From positions 113,239 through 177,238 of the forward strand of contig JAOUBJ010000010.1 of NCBI GenBank assembly GCA_029860345.1: 64,000 nt of DNA, written 5' to 3'. Source of the DNA: Candidatus Zixiibacteriota bacterium (lineage in GTDB: Bacteria; Zixibacteria; MSB-5A5; GN15; FEB-12). Under the pieces are notes generated by a model that was not told the origin of the DNA, did not search any database, and was given only the letters and a program-made list of their open reading frames with translations. Below are positions 26,337 through 34,621 of this stretch, piece by piece. Each line of letters opens with the position of its first letter. Within the stretch, counting starts at the first letter, position 1. Made by a program: the position numbers and the translations under genes.

Positions 26337-26348
26337 TGTGCATGAATC

Positions 26349-27125
26349 ATGCCCTGCGACGCTAAAGAATTGTGGGGTGAAACCGATAACTTTCTAAGTA
26401 TGGACGAGGACTTTCTGATACAGGATCTCAAGCAAGCCGAGGTTCATCGCGAATCGGCCAAACTGCTTGATCGTCGACCGGAGAAACCGTTATGGCGGGA
26501 GTATCTCGAAACCGGTCTTTTGGCCCTATTGGCGGCTGTGCTTCTTCGGCTGTTTGTCGTCAGCGCCTACCGGGTCAGTTCGGCTTCGATGGAAAACGCC
26601 ATGTACGAAGGGGACTATCTCTTTGTTAACAAACTGGCTTACTCCTTCGGCCAGCCTCCCCAGGTCGGCGACATCATTGTATTCAAGTACCCCAACAACC
26701 CCAACAAAGACTTCATCAAGCGCATTGTGGCTCTGCCGGGACAGACCGTCCAGGTGGCCGACAAAGCAGTCTACGTGGATGAGGAGATTGCAGCGATACC
26801 GGCTACATCGAAGAACACCGATGGACGCATTCTGCCGGGCGAGCTAAGCTTCAGGGACAATTTTGGCCCCTACACGGTGCCGATCGGTGAGTATTTTGTA
26901 CTCGGCGATAACCGTGATGACAGCCGCGACAGTCGTTTTTGGGGTTCTGTGCCGGAAGAAAACCTTCGGGGTAAGGCGGTATTTGTTTACTGGTCCTGGC
27001 AGCCGGATGCCGACACTCCGGGCTGGTCTTTTCCATACGTGATCGACGCCGTTCAGTGGATCGGGTGGGGAATCTACAATTTCCCCTCGCACGTTCGCTG
27101 GGATCGGCTCGGCGCCAGTCTCTGA
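26349..27125 (+). CDS. lepB: Signal peptidase I
   Basis: This 258-residue inner-membrane serine protease removes signal peptides from Sec/Tat-exported proteins, of which this genome has many. A cytosolic N-terminal stretch of about 50 residues precedes one membrane helix (about 53-73). Then come box B with catalytic Ser80 (SSASMENAM), box C (YEGDYLFVNKL), box D with general-base Lys124 (IKRIVALPGQ) and box E (GDNRDDSRDSRFWG). The C-terminal PGWSFPY and IGWGIYNFPSHVRW are normal. The start could also be ATG 26400; neither has a clear ribosome-binding site. Its stop lies 2 nt before the hemW start. Confidence 0.96.
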   Translation: MPCDAKELWGETDNFLSMDEDFLIQDLKQAEVHRESAKLLDRRPEKPLWREYLETGLLALLAAVLLRLFVVSAYRVSSASMENAMYEGDYLFVNKLAYSFGQPPQVGDIIVFKYPNNPNKDFIKRIVALPGQTVQVADKAVYVDEEIAAIPATSKNTDGRILPGELSFRDNFGPYTVPIGEYFVLGDNRDDSRDSRFWGSVPEENLRGKAVFVYWSWQPDADTPGWSFPYVIDAVQWIGWGIYNFPSHVRWDRLGASL

Positions 27126-27127
27126 CC

Positions 27128-28261
27128 ATGCCGCTCGGACTCTACCTTCACTATCCTTTCTGTCGTAATCGCTGCTCTTATTGCGACTTCTATAAAGAAC
27201 TGCACGACACAAAACTTCAGAAGCAATTCTTCGATGCTCTCAGAACAGAAACCGATCTGATTGCCGGGCAGTGCGGCAAGCGTCGCGTCAGGTCAATCTT
27301 CATAGGCGGCGGCACGCCGTCGCTGATGCCGGTGGAATTGCTGGAAGACTGGCTGGCCCAGGTCCGTGATCTCTTTATCGTCGAAGATGATTTCGAGTTT
27401 TCTGTCGAGTCCAATCCGGAGTCGGTCAGTTTGGAGCTGCTTCAATCCTGGCAATCGCTGGGCGTCAACCGTCCTCTCTTCGGCGTTCAGTCTTTCGATC
27501 CACAACTCTTGAAACTACTCGACCGCAGACACTCACCCAAAGATAGTCATCGCGCGGTGTATCATGCCAACGCGCTGGGCTTTGCCAGTTTTGGTCTTGA
27601 TCTGATCTTTGGCCTGCCGGGACAGAACAGCGATAAACTCTCGGCCGACCTCGAACAGTTTGTGGACCTGGCCCCGCCGCACATTTCGTTTTACCAGCTT
27701 ACCATCGAGGACGGCACGGTCCTGGCCGACCGGGTGGCCGACGGCTCGATCAAGTTGCCGGATGAGGAATTGAACTTGGCTATGTACCGCGCCGGGGTGC
27801 AGAAGATGGAAGAGGCCGGCTACCGCCGCTACGAAGTGTCGTCGTTCGCCAAACCCGGATTCGAGTGCAGGCATAACCTCGGCTACTGGGAGGGGGATGA
27901 GTATCTGGGGCTGGGACCATCGGCGCATTCGTTCATCGACGGTCAACGATTGTTCAATTATGACAATTTGCATCGGTATATTGAAACGCTGGACAAGGGC
28001 CATCTGCCCCAGGTCGTGGATGAATCAGGTCTGGACGAACGTATGACCGAGGCGATCATGCTTGGATTGCGCACGACGCAGGGGATTAGTCGTAAGCGGT
28101 TCGTCAAGCGTTTCGGAGTATCGTTGCGGGATCGTTTAGACCAAAGTCATTATCGCAGGTTGGTTGAATCCGGTCATCTGTTACCTGACCGGGGTAAGCT
28201 GAGGCTATCCGACGAAGGCTTCTATTTGGTCGATGAGATCACCCGCTGTTTGATTAAGTGA
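27128..28261 (+). CDS. hemW: Radical SAM heme chaperone HemW (CPO-like)
   Basis: This is a 377-residue cytosolic radical SAM protein. Cys12, Cys16 and Cys19 (FCRNRCSYCDFY) bind the 4Fe-4S cluster, and FIGGGTPSLM is the SAM-binding GGGTP motif. SVESNPESVSLELL, GVNRPLFGVQSFDPQLLKLLDRRH and LIFGLPGQ are standard. The C-terminal HemW domain has ECRHNLGYWEGDEYLGLGPSAHSF. HemW inserts heme into respiratory proteins; true oxygen-independent coproporphyrinogen oxidase (HemN) has an extra N-terminal Cys and is longer. It is translationally close-coupled to lepB, with ATG 27128 two nt after the lepB stop. Confidence 0.94.
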   Translation: MPLGLYLHYPFCRNRCSYCDFYKELHDTKLQKQFFDALRTETDLIAGQCGKRRVRSIFIGGGTPSLMPVELLEDWLAQVRDLFIVEDDFEFSVESNPESVSLELLQSWQSLGVNRPLFGVQSFDPQLLKLLDRRHSPKDSHRAVYHANALGFASFGLDLIFGLPGQNSDKLSADLEQFVDLAPPHISFYQLTIEDGTVLADRVADGSIKLPDEELNLAMYRAGVQKMEEAGYRRYEVSSFAKPGFECRHNLGYWEGDEYLGLGPSAHSFIDGQRLFNYDNLHRYIETLDKGHLPQVVDESGLDERMTEAIMLGLRTTQGISRKRFVKRFGVSLRDRLDQSHYRRLVESGHLLPDRGKLRLSDEGFYLVDEITRCLIK

Positions 28262-28726
28262 CCGTCCTGCACCCCTTCTGTCATTGCCGCACTTCTCTGT
28301 TATTCCCACGCTCCTTCGTCACTCCGACTGCAATCGATGGGTGCGCGAAGCGCAAAGGACCCCGCGTGGCGCGGGGTGTCATTCTGGCGAAGGCTGGAAT
28401 CCATCTTCTTTTTCTCAGTCATTTTTTCGAAGGCCAGAATCCAGCCTTCGATTCGGGTGGCCGTCTCAAACTTTGTTTGGGGCGGAAGGTCATGGTTCGA
28501 CTCCGCTCACCATGAGGTGGGATCTGCTTCGGTACCCCACCCAGAGGCTTTGCGGCGGGTGGGATTCGTGTGCCACCCATATTCGCCGCCCACAGCCAAC
28601 AATTCAGGTACACGACGTATGGTTTTACAACGGCGCGAACGTGGTTCCATGCTTCAATATTGCGTTTGCAACTACAAATCGTATATTCGGTGCGACATAA
28701 TTGATGCGTGAACAAAGGAATGCAAG
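28262..28726. repeat. Intergenic hairpin repeats between hemW and ETF-QO
   Basis: This 465-nt gap includes dRS3-like arms (CATTCTGGCGAAGGCTGGAATCC... and ...GAAGGCCAGAATCC, about 28379-28449) and a 24-nt covarying hairpin (28491-28514, arms CATGGT/ACCATG). A CCCACCC-AGAGGCTTTGCG-GGGTGGG repeat (about 28536-28562) follows. The last 160 nt are AT-richer and probably carry the ETF-QO promoter, which I could not place confidently. Confidence 0.65.
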
Positions 28727-30403
28727 ATGACTATAGAGCGTGAAGTTCTCCCTACAGATATTCTTATCGTTGGCGCCGGAACGGCTGGATTGGCCGTGGC
28801 CTATAAACTAGCCCAACTAGTACAGGCCGACGGCTCAGTAGAAATGCCCGAAATACTCTTGATGGAAAAAGGCTCTCATGTCGGTGCGCACTCGCTTTCG
28901 GGTGCCGTGATGGACCCCCGAGGAATTGCTGAACTCATTCCGGATTTTGTCGAAAAAGGTGCGCCGCTTGAGGCTCCGGTCTCGGCCGATGCCATGTACT
29001 ACTTCGGGAATGAAACCGCGCTGAAGTTTCCGTTTATGCCGAAAGCAGTCAGCAACGACGGTAATTACATTGTATCCCTCAACAAGTTCACGGCCTGGCT
29101 GGGCGAACAGGTCGAGTCTGTAGGCGTCGACATTTTTGCGGGGCTGGCCGGCTCTGAGTTAATCGTTAAGGACGGACGAGTCACCGGTGTTCAGACTGTC
29201 GACATGGGGCTGGACAAAGAAGGCAACCAGAGGTCAAATTTCGAGCCGGGTTCTGTCATCGAAGCCAAGGTGACGATTCTGTGCGAGGGTGTGCATGGTT
29301 CGCTGACCCGCCAGGCATTCGAAAAGATGCCCCAACTGACAGCAGACTGTCTGCCGCAAGCGTACCTTACCGGCGTCAAAGAGGTTTGGCAGGTACCCGA
29401 AGGTCGAATCAAACCGGGTCAGGTCTATCACACTATCGGTTGGCCGCAACCGTCCAGCGAATATGGCGGCGGGTGGATCTATGCCATGAGTGAGACAACG
29501 GTTTCAGTGGGCTACGCGGTCGGTCTCAATTCACCCGATCCAACCAACGATCCGCACATGAAATTCCAGCGTTACAAGACGCATCCTTTTGTGAAGAAGA
29601 TCCTTGAAGGCGGCACGATGCTCCACTACGGCGCCAAGACTATTCCCGATAACGGCTACTTTGCGATACCAAAGCTGACCTCGGATGGGTTAATGCTGTG
29701 CGGCGACTCGGCCGGCCTTCTGAATCCCCAGAAACTAAAAGGGATCCATCTGGCCATCAAGTCGGGCATCATGGCCGCCGAAACGGTTTTCGACTGTCTC
29801 AAGAACGACGATTTCACGGTCGAGGCGCTGCGCGGATACCAGCAACGATTCGACAGTAGTTGGGCCCAACAAGAACTGTACAAAACGCGCAACTTCCACT
29901 CAGGATTCAAAGGCGGACTACTCTCGGGGTTGGTCCACGGCATGTTGCAGATGATCTCGGGAGGCAAAGGTCTGTACGAACGGCGGGTCAACAAGCGCGA
30001 CCACGAGTACATGTGCAAGCTCGATGAATACGGTCGTCAGGCCGGACGGTTGCCGGAGAAGATAGCTGTCAAATTCGATAACGAGTACACTTTCGATAAA
30101 CTCACCGACGTTTACAAGTCCGGCACTCAGCATGAGGAAGAGCAACCTTCGCACCTGGTGATTACCGACACTGATATCTGTAACAACCAATGCACCGAAG
30201 AATACGGCAACCCTTGTCAGCATTTTTGTCCGACGCAGGTGTACGAGATGGTTGACGATCCCGAACGCGAGGGGAAGACCAAACTCCAATTGACGCCGTC
30301 GAATTGCGTCCACTGCAAGACCTGCGACATCGCCGACCCGTACCAGGTTATCCGCTGGGTCGTGCCGCAGGGGGGTGAAGGTCCCAACTATGAGAATCTG
30401 TGA
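28727..30403 (+). CDS. Electron transfer flavoprotein-ubiquinone oxidoreductase
   Basis: This is a 558-residue membrane-associated FAD/4Fe-4S enzyme that passes electrons from reduced ETF (fed by acyl-CoA and other dehydrogenases) to the quinone pool. The FAD motif ILIVGAGTAGLAVAYKL lies near residue 10, and EKGSHVGAHSLSGAVMDPRG is characteristic. GDSAGLLNPQKLKGIHLAIKSG is the second FAD region. The C-terminal ferredoxin-like part carries CxxxC...CPTQVYE and NCVHCKTCDI, supplying the cluster ligands, and ends VPQGGEGPNYENL as in the family. The length matches family members. The small membrane protein gene overlaps its stop codon. Confidence 0.97.
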   Translation: MTIEREVLPTDILIVGAGTAGLAVAYKLAQLVQADGSVEMPEILLMEKGSHVGAHSLSGAVMDPRGIAELIPDFVEKGAPLEAPVSADAMYYFGNETALKFPFMPKAVSNDGNYIVSLNKFTAWLGEQVESVGVDIFAGLAGSELIVKDGRVTGVQTVDMGLDKEGNQRSNFEPGSVIEAKVTILCEGVHGSLTRQAFEKMPQLTADCLPQAYLTGVKEVWQVPEGRIKPGQVYHTIGWPQPSSEYGGGWIYAMSETTVSVGYAVGLNSPDPTNDPHMKFQRYKTHPFVKKILEGGTMLHYGAKTIPDNGYFAIPKLTSDGLMLCGDSAGLLNPQKLKGIHLAIKSGIMAAETVFDCLKNDDFTVEALRGYQQRFDSSWAQQELYKTRNFHSGFKGGLLSGLVHGMLQMISGGKGLYERRVNKRDHEYMCKLDEYGRQAGRLPEKIAVKFDNEYTFDKLTDVYKSGTQHEEEQPSHLVITDTDICNNQCTEEYGNPCQHFCPTQVYEMVDDPEREGKTKLQLTPSNCVHCKTCDIADPYQVIRWVVPQGGEGPNYENL

Positions 30404-30663
30404 GGGGAGCGTCTATTAGCATACCCCCGGTATACATAGGCTCCATCGGCGTGGCGCTGTTGCTGATAGCGTTTGCGCTTAATCTGGTGCGTAAACTGTC
30501 CGAGCGCAGTGCCGTCTATCTTTCGATGAACGTTGTCGGTGCCCTGATGGCCGCCTGGTATGCGTGGGCGGGTGGCGCCATTCCGTTTGTAATTCTGGAA
30601 ATCGTCTGGGCGGCAACCGCTGCGGTGCGGCTGGTCATGACGCTGATGAAACGGCCTACTTAG
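30400..30663 (+). CDS. Small membrane protein, CBU_0592-like
   Basis: This 87-residue hydrophobic protein has three predicted helices: about 10-27 (IGSIGVALLLIAFALNLV), 38-55 (VYLSMNVVGALMAAWYAW) and 59-80. The pattern LIAFALN...Y-L-NVVGA...W-PFVILE-W resembles the CBU_0592 family of small membrane proteins of unknown function. The GTG start overlaps the ETF-QO stop (GTGA), which implies translational coupling; GAGGGGAG just inside could alternatively serve a rare ATT start at 30415. Coupling to ETF-QO suggests a membrane partner role, which is inference. Confidence 0.78.
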   Translation: MRGASISIPPVYIGSIGVALLLIAFALNLVRKLSERSAVYLSMNVVGALMAAWYAWAGGAIPFVILEIVWAATAAVRLVMTLMKRPT

Positions 30664-30877
30664 GTAGGGTGGGTCCGTCTTCGCTTGCGCGCCGCGGCGT
30701 GGACCCGCCACTATCGGCAGGTCTGAAGACAGACCAGCCCTACAAGACTAATCAAGACTGGATGCCGGATCAAGTCCGGCATGACAGGTGACGGAAGCGC
30801 GAAGGGCGAAACAGTGGTTTATTTCCTCACCCTGAGCGGCTTCGAAGGCTGATCCTGAAAAAACCAAATCAGGCACC
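30664..30877. repeat. Intergenic hairpin repeats before pruA
   Basis: It contains a GGGTCC...GGACCC palindromic repeat (about 30670-30706), an AGGTCTGAAGACAGACC hairpin (about 30719-30736) and half of a dRS3-like element (TGGATGCCGGATC...GGCATGAC, about 30759-30784). No gene is seen. Confidence 0.6.
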
Positions 30878-30906
30878 TTGCCATCGATCACCTTTCCTGT
30901 TATTAT
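30878..30906 (+). promoter_or_regulatory. Sigma70-type promoter of the P5C dehydrogenase gene
   Basis: TTGCCA (30878-30883), 17 nt, TATTAT (30901-30906), giving a leader of about 85 nt before ATG 30998. Confidence 0.6.
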
Positions 30907-30997
30907 TGGCCCTGATTTTGGGCGGGAATAATGCCTGCCTTTGGCCGTGAAAGATGATTTGCTTAGAGTGGCAGACAGTGTCTGCCCGGAGGAAACG

Positions 30998-32620
30998 ATG
31001 TCCCGATTTAATGTCCCTTATCCCCAGAACGAACCGATCCTAGACTACGCACCCGGCTCACCGGAGCGGGCCGAACTTCTGAAAGCATTGGCCGATCTTA
31101 AAGGAAACCCGGTTGAGATTCCGATGGTCATCAATGGCAAGGAAGTGACCACCGACACAAAGATAGAGATCAGTGCGCCTCACAACCACAGCCTGAAACT
31201 GGGTGCTTACTATCAGGGTTCAGCGGGCGAGGTTGCCTCAGCGGTCGCGTCGGCCGTTGAAGCTCAGAAGTCGTGGGCGCTGGTGCCGTGGGAACATCGG
31301 GCGGCCATCTTTCTGAAAGCGGCCGATCTTCTGGCCGGACCATACCGGCACATAATGAACGCCGCGACCATGCTGGCTCATTCCAAAAATATCTATCAGG
31401 CAGAGATTGATGCCGTCTGCGAACTGGTCGACTTCTGGCGTTTCAACGTTTATTACATGCAACAAATTTACGAAGTGCAACCCGAAAGCGCACCGGGTAT
31501 ATGGGACCGCATGGATCATCGTCCGCTTGAGGGGTTCATCTTTGCCGTCACGCCGTTTAACTTCATCTCGATCAACGGCAACCTGCCGACCGCACCGGCT
31601 ATGCTCGGTAACGTCGCGGTGTGGAAACCGGCCTCGACGGCAACATACACTTCGCATTTGCTCATGAAAATCCTCCTTGAAGCCGGACTGCCGGATGGTG
31701 TAATCAATCTCATCTTTGCGCGCGGCGCAGCAATCGGTGACACAGTGTTGAAGAACGAGCACCTGGCTGGGATTCACTTTACCGGCTCAACAGCCGTCTT
31801 TCAGAATATGTGGAAGACGGTCGGCGAGAACATTGCCGGCTACCGTTGCTACCCACGCATCGTCGGCGAGACCGGGGGCAAGGACTTTATCTTTGCCCAT
31901 GCCTCGTCCAATGTTGACCAATTGGTCACTGCCATGGTGCGCGGCTGCTATGAGTTCCAGGGGCAAAAATGCTCGGCCTCATCGCGGTGTTACATTCCGA
32001 AATCACTCTGGCCTGAGGTCAAAGAAAAGTTCGTAGCGCAGGTAGGTGAACTCAAGATGGGTGATCCCGAAGATTTCACGAATTTCGTCAACGCCGTGAT
32101 CGACGAAGCCGCTTTTGATTCCATAACGGCCTTTATCGATCATGCCAAGGCTGCCGACACCGACGAAGTACTGGTCGGCGGCAATTATGACAAATCGAAA
32201 GGCTACTTTATCGAACCTACGGCGATACTGACATCCGATCCGCACAGCAAGACGATCGAGGAAGAGATTTTCGGTCCGGTTGTTACGATCTTTGTCTATG
32301 ATGATGGCGACTATGCCAAGACCCTTCACCTGTGCGACACAACATCGCCATACGCGCTGACCGGTGCTATCTTCGGACGTGACCGCAAAGCTGTCGAATT
32401 GGCCGAACGGATGCTTCGTCAGGCAGCCGGCAATTTCTATATTAACGACAAACCGACGGGCGCCGTTGTGGGTCAGCAGCCGTTTGGTGGTGGCCGTGCT
32501 TCGGGTACCAACGACAAGGCGGGTGGAATCCAGAATATGCTCAGGTGGGCATCGCCGCGTTCGATCAAAGAGAGTTTTGTCGCACCAAAGTCATATAAGT
32601 ACCCCTTCATGGGGCAATAA
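30998..32620 (+). CDS. pruA: L-glutamate gamma-semialdehyde (P5C) dehydrogenase
   Basis: This is a 540-residue NAD-dependent aldehyde dehydrogenase of the ALDH4 type that oxidises glutamate semialdehyde/1-pyrroline-5-carboxylate to glutamate in proline and arginine catabolism. ATG 30998 has GGAGG 6 nt upstream; a TTG-started extension of 19 codons has none. FAVTPFNFISINGNLPTAPA is the family-specific loop, and RIVGETGGKDFIFAH precedes the catalytic Cys325 in FQGQKCSASSRCYIP. EEEIFGPVVTIFVYDD and FGGGRASGTNDKAGG are the C-terminal substrate and oligomer motifs. No proline dehydrogenase gene is adjacent. It agrees with a peptide-using lifestyle. Confidence 0.96.
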   Translation: MSRFNVPYPQNEPILDYAPGSPERAELLKALADLKGNPVEIPMVINGKEVTTDTKIEISAPHNHSLKLGAYYQGSAGEVASAVASAVEAQKSWALVPWEHRAAIFLKAADLLAGPYRHIMNAATMLAHSKNIYQAEIDAVCELVDFWRFNVYYMQQIYEVQPESAPGIWDRMDHRPLEGFIFAVTPFNFISINGNLPTAPAMLGNVAVWKPASTATYTSHLLMKILLEAGLPDGVINLIFARGAAIGDTVLKNEHLAGIHFTGSTAVFQNMWKTVGENIAGYRCYPRIVGETGGKDFIFAHASSNVDQLVTAMVRGCYEFQGQKCSASSRCYIPKSLWPEVKEKFVAQVGELKMGDPEDFTNFVNAVIDEAAFDSITAFIDHAKAADTDEVLVGGNYDKSKGYFIEPTAILTSDPHSKTIEEEIFGPVVTIFVYDDGDYAKTLHLCDTTSPYALTGAIFGRDRKAVELAERMLRQAAGNFYINDKPTGAVVGQQPFGGGRASGTNDKAGGIQNMLRWASPRSIKESFVAPKSYKYPFMGQ

Positions 32621-33318
32621 ATTGCTTTTTCGCGCTTCGCGGCAATAAATTGCATTTTCGCGCTACGCGCGCCCAACGTCCGCACGTTTCTGTGGTGATT
32701 GAGTATATTCCGTGAGCCCGTAGGGTGGGTCCGTTCGCGGACCCGCCATCTTCAGCTCAACGGGCAGACCCGAGGGTGTGCCGCGCACAGGAACCCTGAG
32801 CGGAGTCGAAGGGTGATAAATCACTTTTTCGCGCTAAGCGCGCCCAACGTCCGCACGTTTCTGTGGTGATTGAGTATATTCCGTGAGCCCGTAGGGTGGG
32901 TCCGTCCGCGGACCCGCCATCTTCATTTCAACGGGCAGACCCGAGGGTGTGCCGCGCACAGGACATTGTAGGGCAGGATCCCTGTGATCCTGCCGGAATC
33001 GGCGGCATCCCTCCTGCGGCGGACCTTCGGCGCAGGGATGCCGCCCTACTAAGAACTATGGGTGGCCCACCAGCTTGGGGAGTGTTGAAAAAGTGCCATT
33101 GGCCCGCTGCCCATGTCTGACAAGTAGTTGCGTGTCGGGTCACAACCACGCCTTTGGCGCGTTCAGGACCCGACACAACGTAATCAGGGTTTATCAAAAA
33201 GCCCCTTGCTGTGGGAAATCGTAGGGCAGAACCGCCTTCGGTTCTGCCGGGTTTCATTGGCGGAACCGCTAAGAGGGTTCCGTCCTGCTACTGCCCTACG
33301 AATCTGTGTGAATAAAAC
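32621..33318. repeat. Intergenic region with 138-bp direct duplication and MITE-like element
   Basis: Two 138-nt direct repeats with a 171-nt period occupy 32655-32792 and 32826-32963 and differ at about four positions; each carries TCGCGCTA-CGCG, TGGTGATTGAGTATATTCC and a GGGTCCG...CGGACCC hairpin. Between them is a 24-nt covarying hairpin type sequence (about 32793-32814). GGCAGGATCC-CTGT-GATCCTGCC hairpins (about 32971-32994) follow, then the second-family MITE-like element at 33077-33205 and another CAGAACCG/CGGTTCTG hairpin (about 33226-33247). No gene is accepted. Confidence 0.7.
33077..33205 (-). mobile_element. MITE-like element, second family, 129 bp
   Basis: Inverse copy of 25969-26148. 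The ends GGGGAGTGTTGAAAAAG and the reverse complement of GGGGCTTTTTGATAAAC form imperfect terminal inverted repeats. The interior shares the TTGTGTCGGGTCCTGA...TTGTGACCCGAC palindrome. Confidence 0.55.
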
Positions 33319-34368
33319 CTACTGCGGAGGAAACATCCACTCCACCAGGCAGACCAAGTCGGTGACCGTAAGCAGATCGTCAAGGTCACAGTCAACATTT
33401 TCAAGACACGGCATTGGAGGTCCGCCCAGGAACATATGGTCCACGACATACACCAAGTCACTGATGTCGGCCGATCCGCTACAGTCGGCATCGCCGTACA
33501 CCGGCGGGTCCGGCACCAGGACGGTAACCGACCCATCGAGAACATGCACGACACTGGTATCTATGTGGCAATTGATGTTGTACCCGTCGATACTGATCGA
33601 ATCATACGGCGGTCCCGGGACTTGTGTCCAATTGAGACAGACATCCCCGGCCCAGTTGGTACAATACCAGAATGTTGTGTCGGGAACAGAGTCACACACG
33701 ATACCGATACTCTCACCCGACGGCGTGGAGAAATTGAAATGGGCGAGGAAACTGGTCTGCACCAGGAGATTCACTGTGCGTTCGGTCATGGTGTCGGGAA
33801 TATCATAGACCTGGCCTACGAGCTTGATCAGTAATCCACTCTCCTGGGGAGCGACACCCGGTGTGACGGGTGGTCCGGGCAAGTCTGCGATTCCGGCAAC
33901 ATTCAGATCGGTACCGTAACCACTGAGCGACCTTGCATCCACCCACTCCCAACCCGAGACAAGAGTTCCTGTTGTGTCGAGTGTTCCGACCAACATATCG
34001 TTGGTGTCGACGTGATAGAAGTCCCACGCACCTCCTCCTCCCACCATCATTGAATCGACACATGTAATGTCGAGCCAATCGGTACACAGCCAGTAGGTGG
34101 TATCGACAACTTCCGCCATGACCGTGGTGAACTCCATGAGTTCCGGGTTGTCCATCTGCACCCAGAAATTGAAACCGGCGATGGTATCGACATAATTCGA
34201 CAAGTACACCGGGACTTCGACGACTTCACCGGGGTATGCAGTGACATCCCCGACATCAACAACTACTTCCAAATCCAGGGCTCCATTCGGACTGCCGCTG
34301 ACGCCAAGACCGACAGCAGCAACAAATAGTATAGTGATGAGAGTTAGCAGGCGGTTTCTTAAGGACAT
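33319..34368 (-). CDS. Exported cohesin-like/dockerin-like protein (paralogue 1 of 3)
   Basis: This is a 349-residue protein with GGAGGGACCT before its ATG and a signal peptide over residues 1-25. About 30-270 is a beta-sandwich that opens VVVDVGDVTAYPGEVVEVPVYLSNYVDTIAGFNFWVQMD, the look of a cohesin/CBM2-3-like or type III-like domain with YPGE...VPVYL strands. The C-terminus (YGDADCSGSADISDLVYVVDHMF, then LLTVTDLVCLVEWMF) is a dockerin-like pair. Cys residues recur in pairs. Two paralogues follow upstream on the same strand, probably made by tandem duplication. The role is unknown; surface-complex assembly is one possibility. Confidence 0.82.
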   Translation of the reverse strand: MSLRNRLLTLITILFVAAVGLGVSGSPNGALDLEVVVDVGDVTAYPGEVVEVPVYLSNYVDTIAGFNFWVQMDNPELMEFTTVMAEVVDTTYWLCTDWLDITCVDSMMVGGGGAWDFYHVDTNDMLVGTLDTTGTLVSGWEWVDARSLSGYGTDLNVAGIADLPGPPVTPGVAPQESGLLIKLVGQVYDIPDTMTERTVNLLVQTSFLAHFNFSTPSGESIGIVCDSVPDTTFWYCTNWAGDVCLNWTQVPGPPYDSISIDGYNINCHIDTSVVHVLDGSVTVLVPDPPVYGDADCSGSADISDLVYVVDHMFLGGPPMPCLENVDCDLDDLLTVTDLVCLVEWMFPPQ

Positions 34369-34514
34369 AGGTCCCTCCGGTGATTGTTGAAAAGCTGTTT
34401 ATACAGTCATTCAGCGTAACATCTATGTGTGCGTTTCTCGTTTACGACTCAAGAAGTAGACTCAGACACTGCTCTAATCAGTAATTCGGATAGGCTTCAG
34501 TGCGCTTCGTTGGT

Positions 34515-34542
34515 AATATACCTGGCAATCCATTTTGGTCAA
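34515..34542 (-). promoter_or_regulatory. Candidate sigma70 promoter of cohesin-like paralogue 1
   Basis: On the minus strand TTGACC (34542-34537), 16 nt, TATATT (34520-34515), giving a leader of about 140 nt before the ATG at 34368. Confidence 0.55.
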
Positions 34543-34575
34543 CCTTAATCACAGGTCGGTGGCCGGTATAGTTTG

Positions 34576-34607
34576 GCCCGGCGGTGCTTGACCCAACACC
34601 GCCGGGC
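34576..34607 (-). terminator. GC-rich hairpin 15 nt after the stop of cohesin-like paralogue 2
   Basis: GCCCGGCGGTG (34576-34586) and CACCGCCGGGC (34597-34607) form a perfect 11-bp stem with the 10-nt loop CTTGACCCAA. A homologous hairpin with the same loop lies at the same distance (15 nt) from the stop of paralogue 3. There is no T-run. Confidence 0.6.
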
Positions 34608-34621
34608 GCCTGTAATCCCGT

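Noticed and set aside
26349..26372. MerR-type or other regulatory signal at the lepB start
   Set aside because: The promoter spacer is a normal 17 nt and no dyad symmetry is visible.
27056..27127. N-terminal extension of HemW overlapping lepB
   Set aside because: The extension is the out-of-frame reading of the lepB C-terminus; ATG 27128 gives the normal HemW start just before the HYPFC motif.
33128..33808. 226-codon plus-strand frame
   Set aside because: It begins in MITE-like repeat DNA and runs antisense to the cohesin-like paralogue 1 gene.
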